Positions 46,656 to 55,531 of a stretch of 64,000 nt of DNA are shown here, one piece after another. Under the pieces are notes generated by a model. It was not told the DNA's origin, made no database searches, and saw only the letters and a program-made list of their open reading frames with translations. The translations under genes were made by a program, and so were the position numbers. The first letter of the stretch is position 1, and every line of letters begins with the position of its first letter. The DNA is from Candidatus Eisenbacteria bacterium (GTDB lineage Bacteria > Eisenbacteria > RBG-16-71-46). Location: the NCBI GenBank assembly GCA_020847735.1, contig JADLBL010000001.1:1-64000 (forward strand), in the 5' to 3' direction.

Positions 46656-48857
46656 ATGAACGGCGGTCATCCGCATCCCGAGCTGCGAGCGGCCCTGATG
46701 AGCGCGCTGGCCGAGCGGGCGCCGCGGGTGGACCGCGACCGCGTCGGAGCGTGCTTCGACTTCGCGGCCATGGCGCACGGGGATCAGAAGCGCACGTCCG
46801 GCGAGCCGTACATGGCGCACCTGGTCGAGGTCTCGCGAATCCTGCTCGACCTGCTCGAGACGCGCATGGACACGACGCTCGTGTGCGCCTCGCTGCTGCA
46901 CGACGTGGTCGAGGACACGGCGATCACCACCGCCGACCTCGAGAAGCACTGGGGCAGGGAGGTCGCGGCGCTGGTCGAGGGCGTGACCAAGCTGTCGGCG
47001 ATGCACTTCGACCAGCGCGAGGAGGTGCAGGCGGAGAACTTCCGCAAGATGCTGCTGTCCATGTCGCGCGACCTGCGGGTCGTCTTCATCAAGCTCGCGG
47101 ACCGTCTGCACAACATGCGCACCATCGAGTTCCTGCGCGCCGACAAGGCGCGGCGGATCGCCGAGGAGACGCGCGACATCTACGCGCCGCTCGCGCACCG
47201 CCTCGGCATGGCGAGCATCAAGCGCGAACTCGAGGACCTCAGCCTCAAGGTCCTCGAGCCCGAGGTCTACAAGGACCTCGCCTCCCGTATCCAGGCCCGC
47301 CGCAAGCAGCGCGAGGAGTTCCTCGACCGGCTCATGGAAAGCCTGCGCGAGACGCTGCGCGCTTCCGGAATCAAGGCGGAGGTGAACGGGCGGCCGAAGC
47401 ACTTCTACTCGATCTACACCAAGATGCGCGCGGGCCGCTCGCTCGAGGAGATCTACGACCTGTTCGGGATCCGCATCATCACGCACACGCGCAACGACTG
47501 CTATCGGGCGCTGGGCGTGGTTCACGACCAGTTCAGCCCCGTCGCGGAGCGCTTCAAGGACTACATCGCGACCCCGAAGAGCAACATGTACCAGTCGCTG
47601 CACACGACCGTGCTCACCGAGAACGGCGAGATGGTCGAGGTCCAGATCCGCACCTGGGACATGCACCGCACGGCCGAGACCGGCGTCGCCGCGCACTACA
47701 TCTACAAGCAGGGCGGGCGGGTGGACGAGGAGATCGACGAGCGGCTCGGCGGGTTCGTGACCCAGCTGGCGGGCTGGCAGCGCGAGTCCGAGGACGACGA
47801 CTACATGGACTTCCTCCGGACTTCGCTGCACCAGGAGGAGGTGTTCGTCTACACGCCGCGGCGCGAGCTCAAGCGCCTGGCCAAGGGCGCGACCCCGCTC
47901 GACTTCGCGTTCCTCGTGCACACCGAGGTCGGGCAGCACACGGCCGGCGCGCGCGTGAACGGCGAACTGGTGCCGCTGCGCTACGAGCTGCGCAACGGCG
48001 ACACCGTCGAGATCATCACCTCGCCGCAGGCGAAGCCGCACGACGACTGGCTCAAGATCGCGCGCACCGCGCAGGCCCGCTCGAAGATCCGCCACTGGCT
48101 CCGCCAGCGGCGCATCGAGGACAGCCTCGCGCTGGGCCGCGAGATGCTTGAGCGCGAGCTTCGAAGGCTGCGTCTCAAGCCCGAGGAGGCGCCGCTCGAG
48201 GCGATCGCCCGCGAGCTCGACTGCGCCGACATGGAGACGCTCTACGCGCGCCTCGGGGAAGGGCAGGTTTCGCTCGCGCAGGTCACGCGCCGCCTGCAGC
48301 CCGAGAAGGAGGGCTTCGCCGAGAAGCTCGCCAAGGGCCCGCTCGAGGCGCTCGGCATCGGGCGCAAGCCGGCGGGCGGCGTCCGCATCGAGGGCATCGA
48401 CAACCTGATGGTGAACTTCGCGCGCTGCTGCCAGCCGGTGCCGGGGGATCCGGTGATCGGCATCGTCACCATCGGGCGCGGGGTCTCGCTGCACCGGCAG
48501 GACTGTCCGAACACGTTCGGCAACCGCGTCGCCGCCGAGCGCCGCGTCGCCGTGGACTGGAACGCGCGCCCGGGCGACCTGTTCCCGGTCCGGCTCGTCG
48601 TCTCGGGCAGCGACCGCCCTTCCTTGCTGGCCGACATCGCCAAGGCCATCTCGGCGGTCGGCGTCAACATCCGCACGGCCGGCATGCAGGCCGAGCACCG
48701 GATGGTGCGGGGCGTGTTCGTGGTCGAAGTTCCCAATCTGGCCAGGCTGCACGAGGTCATGTCGGCCATCCGGCGCCTGCCCGGCGTGACGCGCGTCGAC
48801 CGGCGCCAGCGACTGCTCGGCGGGCCGGGTGGTCGCGCCGCGGGCGGCCGCTCGTGA
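46656..48857 (+). CDS. rel: bifunctional (p)ppGpp synthetase/hydrolase RelA/SpoT
   Basis: The 733-residue protein has the hydrolase HD domain with intact HDVVEDT (His82-Asp83, Glu86-Asp87), the synthetase domain with GRPKHFYSIYTKM and NMYQSLHTTV, a TGS domain (about 390-455) and a C-terminal ACT domain (about 645-715). Intact HD residues indicate a bifunctional enzyme of the Rel/SpoT kind. It controls the stringent response. It overlaps dtd by four bases, the common rel-dtd pairing. Confidence 0.96.
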   Translation: MNGGHPHPELRAALMSALAERAPRVDRDRVGACFDFAAMAHGDQKRTSGEPYMAHLVEVSRILLDLLETRMDTTLVCASLLHDVVEDTAITTADLEKHWGREVAALVEGVTKLSAMHFDQREEVQAENFRKMLLSMSRDLRVVFIKLADRLHNMRTIEFLRADKARRIAEETRDIYAPLAHRLGMASIKRELEDLSLKVLEPEVYKDLASRIQARRKQREEFLDRLMESLRETLRASGIKAEVNGRPKHFYSIYTKMRAGRSLEEIYDLFGIRIITHTRNDCYRALGVVHDQFSPVAERFKDYIATPKSNMYQSLHTTVLTENGEMVEVQIRTWDMHRTAETGVAAHYIYKQGGRVDEEIDERLGGFVTQLAGWQRESEDDDYMDFLRTSLHQEEVFVYTPRRELKRLAKGATPLDFAFLVHTEVGQHTAGARVNGELVPLRYELRNGDTVEIITSPQAKPHDDWLKIARTAQARSKIRHWLRQRRIEDSLALGREMLERELRRLRLKPEEAPLEAIARELDCADMETLYARLGEGQVSLAQVTRRLQPEKEGFAEKLAKGPLEALGIGRKPAGGVRIEGIDNLMVNFARCCQPVPGDPVIGIVTIGRGVSLHRQDCPNTFGNRVAAERRVAVDWNARPGDLFPVRLVVSGSDRPSLLADIAKAISAVGVNIRTAGMQAEHRMVRGVFVVEVPNLARLHEVMSAIRRLPGVTRVDRRQRLLGGPGGRAAGGRS

Positions 48858-49312
48858 GGGCGCTGGTGCAGCGCGTCACGCACGCGCGGGTGACCGTCGC
48901 TCAGGACGAGAGCGGCCGCATCGGGCGCGGGTTGCTGGTGCTGCTCGGCGCGACGCACGCCGACCGCGACGGGCAGGCGGACTGGCTGGCGGGCCGCGTG
49001 GCCAGGCTGCGGGTGTTCGCCGACGGCGAAGGACGCATGAACCTCGACGTCCGCGAGGCCGGCGGCGCGGTTCTGGTGGTTCCGCAGTTCACGCTCTACG
49101 GGGACACGCGAAGGGGGCGGCGCCCGGATTTTCTCGCGGCGGCGCGGCCCGAACAGGCCGCGCCGCTGGTCGAGCGCTTCTGCGCCTCGCTCGAGTCCGC
49201 CGGAGTGCGGGTGGAGCGCGGCGTGTTCCGCGCCCACATGCAGGTCGAGCTGGTGAACGACGGGCCCGTGACGCTGCTGGTCGAATCGCCCGCCGGCGCG
49301 GACGCGAAATGA
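48854..49312 (+). CDS. dtd: D-aminoacyl-tRNA deacylase
   Basis: The 152-residue protein has the DTD motifs VPQFTLYGD (SQFTL type) and NDGPVTLLVE (the Gly-Pro motif). It starts VRALVQRVTHARVTV, as usual. It removes D-amino acids mischarged on tRNA. It overlaps rel upstream and maf downstream by four bases each. Confidence 0.95.
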   Translation: MRALVQRVTHARVTVAQDESGRIGRGLLVLLGATHADRDGQADWLAGRVARLRVFADGEGRMNLDVREAGGAVLVVPQFTLYGDTRRGRRPDFLAAARPEQAAPLVERFCASLESAGVRVERGVFRAHMQVELVNDGPVTLLVESPAGADAK

Positions 49313-49899
49313 AGGCGGGCGCGGGGCTGTTCTGGCGCGGACGCTCGCCGCTCGTGCTGGCCTCCGCCTCGCCGCGCCGCGTGGCGCTGCTTCGCCAGGC
49401 GGGAGCGGAGTTCACCGTCACGGACCCCGGCCCGGACCGGGCCTGGCCCGGGCGCGCCGAACCGCGGCACGGCGTGCGGGCGCTGGCGCTCGACAAGGCC
49501 AGGCGGGTGGCGGCGAAGCGGCCGGAAGCGGTGGTGATCGGGGCCGACACCGTCGTGGTGCTGCGCGGACAGCGCCTCGGCAAGCCCGCGGACCGCGAGG
49601 AGGCCCGGGCGATGATCGAGCGCCTGCACGGGCGCCGGCACGAGGTCTGGACGGGCATCGCGGTCGTGGGTGGCGGCGAGCAGCGCACCGGGGCCGAGTG
49701 CACGCTCGTCCACCTGCAGAAGCTGTCCGCCGAGGAGATCGAACGCTACCTGCGCAGCGGAGAGTCGCTCGACAAGGCGGGCGCCTACGGCATCCAGGGT
49801 CTGGCCGGGCAGTTCGTGCGCCGCATCGAGGGCGAGTACGGCACCGTGGTGGGGCTGCCGCTCGCCCGGTTGCGGCTGCTGCTGGCCGAGTTCGCCTGA
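49309..49899 (+). CDS. maf: Maf-like nucleoside triphosphate pyrophosphatase
   Basis: The 196-residue protein opens with the Maf pattern LVLASASPRRVALLRQAG (residues 15-32) and has VVIGADTVVVLRGQRLGKP and a late DKAGAYGIQGLAGQFV. Maf proteins hydrolyse non-canonical NTPs or dTTP/UTP and affect septum formation. ATG overlaps the dtd stop. Confidence 0.94.
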   Translation: MKAGAGLFWRGRSPLVLASASPRRVALLRQAGAEFTVTDPGPDRAWPGRAEPRHGVRALALDKARRVAAKRPEAVVIGADTVVVLRGQRLGKPADREEARAMIERLHGRRHEVWTGIAVVGGGEQRTGAECTLVHLQKLSAEEIERYLRSGESLDKAGAYGIQGLAGQFVRRIEGEYGTVVGLPLARLRLLLAEFA

Positions 49900-49957
49900 G
49901 GCCTCGCGCGGTCGCCGGCGGAGCCCGTCGCGGCGGGCCGGACGGCGGGCCCGATTC

Positions 49958-49987
49958 TTGACAGCCCGAATGACGCGCTGCTAGTTT
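49958..49987 (+). promoter_or_regulatory. promoter of rplM-rpsI
   Basis: A perfect -35 TTGACA (49958-49963) and -10 TAGTTT (49982-49987) are 18 bases apart. About 100 bases of leader follow before rplM. A 6-bp hairpin (49934-49953) just upstream may end maf transcription. Confidence 0.65.
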
Positions 49988-50096
49988 CCGGCGTTTCTTG
50001 GTCACGCACGCGGGGACAATCCCGCGCCGGGGGGGCCGTTCGGGCGACAAAGTGCCGCGCTCGGCGGGGCCGCCTCAGATGGAATTCGGAGGATGG

Positions 50097-50531
50097 ATGA
50101 AGACCTATTCCGCCCGGGAAGCCGACATCCAGCGCCGCTGGCTGCTCGTGGACGCCGAGGGCAAGACGCTCGGCCGACTGGCAGCGCAGGTGGCGATGGT
50201 GCTCAAGGGCAAGCACAAGCCGATCTACACGCCGCACGTCGACGCGGGCGACCACGTCATCGTGATCAACGCGGCCAAGGTTCGGCTGACCGGCACCAAG
50301 CCGGAGAAGAAGAAGTACTTCCACCACACGCTTTATCCGGGCGGCGCCACGTTCACGCGGCTCACCGAGCTGCTGGCGAAGCACCCGGAACGCGTCGTGC
50401 AGAAGGCCGTGCGGGGCATGATGCCCAAGACGAAGCTCGGCGACGCGATGGTGAAGAAGCTCAAGGTGTACGGCGGCGCCGAGCATCCGCACACGGCGCA
50501 GCAACCCGAAACGTGGAATCTCGAGGCCTAG
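50097..50531 (+). CDS. rplM: 50S ribosomal protein L13
   Basis: The 144-residue protein has the typical N-terminus MKTYSAREADIQRRWLLVDA and the L13 core (GKHKPIYTPHVDAGDHVIV; AVRGMMPKT). It is an early-assembly protein of the 50S subunit. ATG 50097 is preferred over the in-frame ATG 50079 because GGAGG (50088-50092) lies between them. It precedes rpsI by eight bases. Confidence 0.97.
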   Translation: MKTYSAREADIQRRWLLVDAEGKTLGRLAAQVAMVLKGKHKPIYTPHVDAGDHVIVINAAKVRLTGTKPEKKKYFHHTLYPGGATFTRLTELLAKHPERVVQKAVRGMMPKTKLGDAMVKKLKVYGGAEHPHTAQQPETWNLEA

Positions 50532-50539
50532 GGGGCGGC

Positions 50540-50938
50540 ATGACGACGGCAACGACGAACAAGCCCCTGACGGGCCGGCGGAAGGAAGCGGTCGCGCGCG
50601 TCCGCCTGGTCGCGGGCACGGGCAAGGTGACGGTGAACGGGCGCGAGGTGCGGGCCTACCTGACGCGCGACTCGCTCGTGCTCATCGCCCTGTCTCCGCT
50701 CACGGCGACGAACACGGCCGACAAGTACGACGTGGCGGCGCGGGTGATGGGCGGCGGGCTCACCGGCCAGGCCGGCGCGATCCGCATGGCGATCGCGCGC
50801 GCGCTCGTGCGCCGCGACGAAGCGCTCAAGGCTCAGCTCGGAAGGGACGGGTTCCTGACGCGCGATTCGCGCATGAAGGAACGCAAGAAGTACGGCCAGC
50901 CGGGCGCCCGCAAGCGGTTCCAGTTCAGCAAGCGCTAG
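50540..50938 (+). CDS. rpsI: 30S ribosomal protein S9
   Basis: The 132-residue basic protein carries S9 features: GRRKEAVARVRL, GGGLTGQAGAIRMAIARAL, and the C-terminal tail GARKRFQFSKR, whose last Lys-Arg reaches the P-site tRNA. It is paired with rplM as in most bacteria. Confidence 0.97.
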   Translation: MTTATTNKPLTGRRKEAVARVRLVAGTGKVTVNGREVRAYLTRDSLVLIALSPLTATNTADKYDVAARVMGGGLTGQAGAIRMAIARALVRRDEALKAQLGRDGFLTRDSRMKERKKYGQPGARKRFQFSKR

Positions 50939-51056
50939 TCCACGACCCAAATCCACACGCCCCGACGAACGCGCCGGGGTCCCGCACGGTGCTTCGCGCA
51001 CGTCGCGAGCGGCGGGAAGGCGCGACCGATTTCGAGGGGCGGAGGCGAAACCCCAC

Positions 51057-51063
51057 AGGAGGT
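51057..51063 (+). promoter_or_regulatory. strong ribosome binding site of rpsB
   Basis: AGGAGGT, complementary to the end of 16S rRNA, lies 4 bases before GTG 51068. The gap 50939-51067 otherwise shows only a weak CCCCG/CGGGG stem. Confidence 0.6.
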
Positions 51064-51067
51064 CACG

Positions 51068-51835
51068 GTGGCCGGAATCATGATGAAGGACCTGCTCGAA
51101 GCGGGAGTCCACTTCGGGCATCAGACGCGGCGATGGAATCCGCAGATGAAGAAGTTCATCTTCATGGAGCGGAACGGCATCTACATCATCGATCTGCAGA
51201 AGACGCTCAAGTGCATCCAGGACGCGCGCGTCGCGATCCAGAAGGTCATCCGCGGCGGCGGCCACGTGCTGTTCGTCGGCACGAAGAAGCAGGCCAAGCA
51301 GATGGTCGTCGAGGATGCCGAGCGCTCGGGGCAGTTCCACGTCACCGAGCGCTGGCTCGGCGGCATGCTGACGAACTTCAAGACCATCCGCACGAGCATC
51401 AAGCGCCTGAAGGACCTCGACGCGATGGCGGCGGACGGCACGTTCGAGAAGCTCGCGAAGAAGGAAGTGTCCCGCCTGACCCGCGAGCGCGAGCGGCTCC
51501 AGTTCGCGTTCGCCGGCATCAAGGAGATGCCGGGCCTGCCGTCGCTCGTGTTCATCGTGGACACGAAGAAGGAGAAGATCGCGGTGGCCGAGGCGAACCG
51601 CCTCGGGATCCCGATCGTGGGCGTGGTGGACACGAACTGCGACCCGACGCTGATCCACTACCCGATTCCGGGCAACGACGACGCGCTGCGGGCCATCAAG
51701 CTGTTCACCGGATTCGTCGCCGACACGATCGCCGAAGCGCGCTCCATGGCGCTCGAGGGAGCCGACCAGGAGACCGTTTCGTACGGCGGCGACGCCGGCG
51801 AAACCGAGAGCGTGGCCACGCCCGCGCGGGCGTAG
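51068..51835 (+). CDS. rpsB: 30S ribosomal protein S2
   Basis: The 255-residue protein has the S2 motifs [52 protein letters not shown] and [10 protein letters not shown]. It binds the head-body junction of 30S and contacts S1. GTG start. A perfect 14-bp hairpin separates it from tsf. Confidence 0.97.
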   Translation: MAGIMMKDLLEAGVHFGHQTRRWNPQMKKFIFMERNGIYIIDLQKTLKCIQDARVAIQKVIRGGGHVLFVGTKKQAKQMVVEDAERSGQFHVTERWLGGMLTNFKTIRTSIKRLKDLDAMAADGTFEKLAKKEVSRLTRERERLQFAFAGIKEMPGLPSLVFIVDTKKEKIAVAEANRLGIPIVGVVDTNCDPTLIHYPIPGNDDALRAIKLFTGFVADTIAEARSMALEGADQETVSYGGDAGETESVATPARA

Positions 51836-51868
51836 CCGCCCTCCGGCGAGTGCTCCACAGGATCCACG

Positions 51869-51900
51869 CGCCCGTCCGCGCGGCTGCGCGCGGACGGGCG
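51869..51900 (+). terminator. 14-bp hairpin between rpsB and tsf
   Basis: A perfect 14-bp GC-rich stem (CGCCCGTCCGCGCG with its complement) with a GCTG loop begins 33 bases after rpsB. TTCC follows it, so it may be a partial terminator or attenuator that lowers tsf relative to rpsB. Confidence 0.6.
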
Positions 51901-51920
51901 TTCCAACACAGGGGAGTTCG

Positions 51921-52514
51921 ATGACGATCACGGCGGAACTGGTCAGGACGCTGCGCGAGAAGACCGGCGCGGGCATGATGGAATGCAAGAAGGCGCTCAC
52001 CGAGACGTCGGGGGACCTGGACAAGGCGGTGGAGGTGCTCCGCAAGTCCGGCATCGCCCGGGCCGAGACGCGTTCGGGCCGCGCCGCCTCGCAGGGCCGG
52101 ATCGAGGCCTACGTGCACGACGCGCGCATCGGCGTGCTCGTCGAAGTGAACTGCGAAACGGACTTCGTGGCGCGCACCGACGACTTCCTGCGCCTGTGCA
52201 GGGACCTGGCGATGCAGGTGGCCGCCGCGAACGCGGACTACGTCCGGCGCGAGGAAGTGCCGGCCGGGCGCGTCGAGAAGGAGAAGGAGATCTTCGCCGC
52301 GCAGCTCGCGAACGAGGGCAAGCCGGCGAACATCATCGAGAAGATCCTGGTCGGCAAGCTCGACCGGTTCTACTCCGAGGTCTGCCTGCTCGAGCAGCCG
52401 TTCATCAAGGACGACAAGAAGTCGGTCGGCGACCTGGTGAAGGAGACGTCGGCCAGGACGGGCGAGAACGTCGTCGTCCGCCGTTTCGCCCGCTTCCGCC
52501 TGGGCGCGGAGTAG
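51921..52514 (+). CDS. tsf: elongation factor Ts, short form
   Basis: The 197-residue protein has the N-terminal UBA-like module with [16 protein letters not shown] and [10 protein letters not shown], then KFYSE-like [16 protein letters not shown], and a single core subdomain. E. coli EF-Ts has about 283 residues; the short form is known in Thermus and others. It recycles EF-Tu from GDP to GTP. It lies two bases before pyrH. Confidence 0.96.
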   Translation: MTITAELVRTLREKTGAGMMECKKALTETSGDLDKAVEVLRKSGIARAETRSGRAASQGRIEAYVHDARIGVLVEVNCETDFVARTDDFLRLCRDLAMQVAAANADYVRREEVPAGRVEKEKEIFAAQLANEGKPANIIEKILVGKLDRFYSEVCLLEQPFIKDDKKSVGDLVKETSARTGENVVVRRFARFRLGAE

Positions 52515-52516
52515 CC

Positions 52517-53230
52517 TTGGCCGTCCGCTACCAGCGGATCCTCCTCAAGCTGAGCGGCGAGCTGCTCGCCGGCGAGGCCGGGCACGGCATCTCGGACGAG
52601 GTGCTCGCGGCGCTCGCGGACGAGATCCGCGACGTGCGCGCGATGGACGTGCAGGTCGGCGTGGTGATCGGGGGCGGCAACATCTTCCGCGGTCTCGCCG
52701 GCAGCACGCGGGGCATGGACCGGGTGGGCGCGGATCAGATGGGGATGCTGGCGACGGTCATCAACTGCCTGGCGCTCCAGCACGCGCTCGAGAAGCGCGG
52801 GCAGTACACGCGGGTGATGTCGGCGATCCGCATGGACCAGATCTGCGAGCCGTACATCCGCCGGCGCGCCGTGCGCCACCTCGAGAAGGGGCGCATCGTC
52901 CTGTTCGGGGCCGGCACGGGCAACCCGTACTTCACGACCGACACCGCGGCGGTGCTGCGCGCGATCGAGGTCGGGGCGGACGTCATCCTCAAGGGCACGA
53001 AGGTGGACGGGATCTACTCGGGCGATCCGATGCAGGACCCGTCCGCGAGCCTGTTTGCGAGCATCGGCTACATGGATATTCTGAATCGCGGATTGAAGGT
53101 CATGGATTCGACCGCGATCTCGCTGTGCATGGACAACCGGCTGCCGCTCGTGGTCTTCAATGTCGGCCAGAGCGGCAATCTGGTCCGGCTGGTGCGGGGC
53201 GAGGCGGTCGGCACCCGGGTGGGGGAGTGA
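52517..53230 (+). CDS. pyrH: UMP kinase
   Basis: The 237-residue amino-acid-kinase-fold protein has [49 protein letters not shown] and [14 protein letters not shown]. It makes UDP from UMP. TTG start, two bases after tsf. The order rpsB-tsf-pyrH-frr is conserved widely. Confidence 0.97.
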   Translation: MAVRYQRILLKLSGELLAGEAGHGISDEVLAALADEIRDVRAMDVQVGVVIGGGNIFRGLAGSTRGMDRVGADQMGMLATVINCLALQHALEKRGQYTRVMSAIRMDQICEPYIRRRAVRHLEKGRIVLFGAGTGNPYFTTDTAAVLRAIEVGADVILKGTKVDGIYSGDPMQDPSASLFASIGYMDILNRGLKVMDSTAISLCMDNRLPLVVFNVGQSGNLVRLVRGEAVGTRVGE

Positions 53231-53235
53231 GCGTC

Positions 53236-53793
53236 ATGTCACACAAGATTCTCGTCGAGGCGGAAGAGCGGATGAAGAAGGCGCTGGAGTCGGTGCGCCA
53301 CGAGTTCGTCGGCGTGCGCACCGGCAAGGCCAGCCCCGCGCTGCTGGACACCGTCAAGGTCGTGGCCTACGGGACCTCGATGCCATTGCTCCAGGTCGGG
53401 TCCGTGACCGCGCCCGAGCCGAGGCTGCTGATGGTGCAGCCCTTCGACAAGAGCCTCATCAAGGCCATCACGCACGGCATCAACGAGGCGAACCTCGGAC
53501 TCCACCCGGCGGACGACGGCCAGGTGATCCGCATCCCGATCCCGACGCTGACCGAGGAGCGCCGCAAGGACCTGGTCAAGCTGATCTCGAAGTTCGCCGA
53601 GGAGGGACGGGTCCACGTTCGCCAGGTGCGGCACGAGGCGCTCAAGCTCATCAAGGACGCCGAGAAGGAGGGCGAACTGCCGGGCGACGACTCGAAGCAC
53701 CTGCAGGCGGATGGGCAGAAGCTGACGGATCGCTACGTCGGGCTGATCGACGAGCTGCTCAGGAAGAAGACCGCAGAGGTCATGGAGGTCTAG
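53236..53793 (+). CDS. frr: ribosome recycling factor
   Basis: The protein has 185 residues. It contains VRTGKASPALLD and RIPIPTLTEERRKDLVK and ends DELLRKKTAEVMEV, so the family is certain. It splits post-termination ribosomes with EF-G. ATG 53236 follows pyrH by five bases. Confidence 0.97.
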   Translation: MSHKILVEAEERMKKALESVRHEFVGVRTGKASPALLDTVKVVAYGTSMPLLQVGSVTAPEPRLLMVQPFDKSLIKAITHGINEANLGLHPADDGQVIRIPIPTLTEERRKDLVKLISKFAEEGRVHVRQVRHEALKLIKDAEKEGELPGDDSKHLQADGQKLTDRYVGLIDELLRKKTAEVMEV

Positions 53794-53853
53794 GCGCCCT
53801 CCGGACCGCGTCGGCGGCCCGGGGAAGTCCCTCGCACCGGACGCGGAGCCCGC

Positions 53854-54597
53854 TTGCCGAACCGTACGCCCACCGCGCAGGAGTTGATGGATCGCGGCAA
53901 CCTGCCGCGGCACGTCGCCATCATCATGGACGGCAACGGCCGCTGGGCCAGGGCGCGGGGCGTTCCCCGGTTGATGGGCCACCGCGCCGGCCGCGAATCG
54001 GTGCGCGAAGTGGTGCGGGGTTGCGCGGCCCTCGGCATCGAGGTGCTGACGCTGTACACGTTCTCGGTCGAGAACTGGCAGCGCCCGCCGCGCGAGGTCG
54101 CCGCGCTGATGACGATCCTGCGCCAGACGCTCAAGGCGGAGCGTCGCGAGCTGCGCGAGCGCAACGTCCGCCTGCAGGTCATCGGCCGCGTCCACGATCT
54201 GCCGGCGCCGGTCCGGGAGGAGATCGCCCGCACGCAGGAGCACCTGGCGAGCAACACCGGCATGCTCCTGAACCTGGCGCTGTCCTACAGTGGACGCGCG
54301 GAAATCGTGGACGGCGTCCGGCGGCTGCTCGCCGACGCGCGGTCGCATCGCCTCGAACCGGCGAAAGTGGACGCGGAGCTGTTCGGAAGCTACCTGTACA
54401 CGGCCGGCCTGCCCGATCCGGACCTGCTCATTCGCACGAGCGGGGAGATGCGCATCTCCAATTTCCTGCTCTGGCAGCTGGCCTACACCGAGCTCTGGAT
54501 CACCGAGACGTTGTGGCCGGACTTTCGCCGCCGTCACCTGTTCGAGGCGGTCGCGGAGTACCAGACCCGCGATCGCCGATTCGGAAGGACGGACTGA
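53854..54597 (+). CDS. uppS: undecaprenyl diphosphate synthase
   Basis: The 247-residue cis-prenyltransferase has AIIMDGNGRWARARG (metal-binding Asp), GHRAGRESVREVV, TLYTFSVENWQRP, and LLIRTSGEMRISNFLLWQ. It makes the C55 carrier for peptidoglycan and O-antigen. TTG start. It heads uppS-cdsA-dxr. Confidence 0.95.
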   Translation: MPNRTPTAQELMDRGNLPRHVAIIMDGNGRWARARGVPRLMGHRAGRESVREVVRGCAALGIEVLTLYTFSVENWQRPPREVAALMTILRQTLKAERRELRERNVRLQVIGRVHDLPAPVREEIARTQEHLASNTGMLLNLALSYSGRAEIVDGVRRLLADARSHRLEPAKVDAELFGSYLYTAGLPDPDLLIRTSGEMRISNFLLWQLAYTELWITETLWPDFRRRHLFEAVAEYQTRDRRFGRTD

Positions 54598-54616
54598 AGC
54601 GGATGCCGGCGCCCCG

Positions 54617-55531
54617 ATGACCCGGCCGCTGACCGAGCGCGGAACCCCGGCGGGGACGAACGGTCCCGCCAAGTCCGCGGCGTGGTCGCTGCGGCTGCGG
54701 GTCGCGAGCGGCGTGCTGTTCGTGCCGCTGCTCATCCTGCTCGCGACCGCCGGCGGCCTCGTCTTCCTGGGCTTCGTGATGCTGCAGGTGGCCATCGGCC
54801 TGAACGAGTTCTACGCGATGATGCGCGCCAAGGGCCTGCGGCCGAAAGCACTTCTCGGCTTCGCGTCCGCGCTGGGGCTGCTGGCGATCGTCTATCGCCC
54901 GCACACGCCGAACGTGGCCTTCCTCGCGACCGCGGTCCTGCTGCTGCTGCTCGCGGTCGCGCTGCGCCACCCGGAGCGACGCGGCATCGTCGAGGGCATG
55001 GCGGTCACCGTGTTCGGCGTCCTCTACGTGGGCTGGCTGTCGGCGCACTTCGTGCTGCTGCGCGAGCTGCCGTGGCGGGCCGGACTCGACTACGGCGATG
55101 GCGCGAAGCTCGTGCTGTTCGCGTTTCTCGTCACCTGGAGCTGCGACACCGGCGCCTACCTCGTCGGGCGCTGGCTCGGTCGCACCCGCCCGTGGGGCGC
55201 GATCTCCCCGAGAAAGTCGCTCGAGGGCTCGGCCGGCGGATTCGTCTTCGCGCTCGCCGCGTCGCTGATCGGCTCGCGGACCTTCATGCACGGCGCCTCG
55301 GGCATCGCCTGGCTCGGCACCGTGGACGCGCTCGCCGTCGGCGCGCTCGTCGGGATCTGCGGCCAGGTCGGGGATCTCGTCGAGTCGCTGCTCAAGCGCG
55401 ATTCGCTGAGCGGTGATTCCTCGGACTTCATCCCCGGCCACGGCGGCATTCTCGACCGTTTCGACAGCCTCTACTTCGGCGCTCCGCTCGTCTACTGGTA
55501 CCTGCGCGTGGTCGTCTTCCGCGTGCCATGA
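54617..55531 (+). CDS. cdsA: phosphatidate cytidylyltransferase
   Basis: The 304-residue membrane protein has about eight hydrophobic helices and the CdsA signature near the C-terminus (RDSLSGDSSDFIPGHGGILD then DRFDSL). It makes CDP-diacylglycerol for phospholipids. ATG 54617 follows uppS by 19 bases; the dxr start overlaps its stop by four bases. Confidence 0.94.
   Translation: MTRPLTERGTPAGTNGPAKSAAWSLRLRVASGVLFVPLLILLATAGGLVFLGFVMLQVAIGLNEFYAMMRAKGLRPKALLGFASALGLLAIVYRPHTPNVAFLATAVLLLLLAVALRHPERRGIVEGMAVTVFGVLYVGWLSAHFVLLRELPWRAGLDYGDGAKLVLFAFLVTWSCDTGAYLVGRWLGRTRPWGAISPRKSLEGSAGGFVFALAASLIGSRTFMHGASGIAWLGTVDALAVGALVGICGQVGDLVESLLKRDSLSGDSSDFIPGHGGILDRFDSLYFGAPLVYWYLRVVVFRVP

Noticed and set aside
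51921-52514. Truncated tsf gene
   Set aside because: Short EF-Ts of about 197 residues is a known natural form, and pyrH begins two bases later in normal order.
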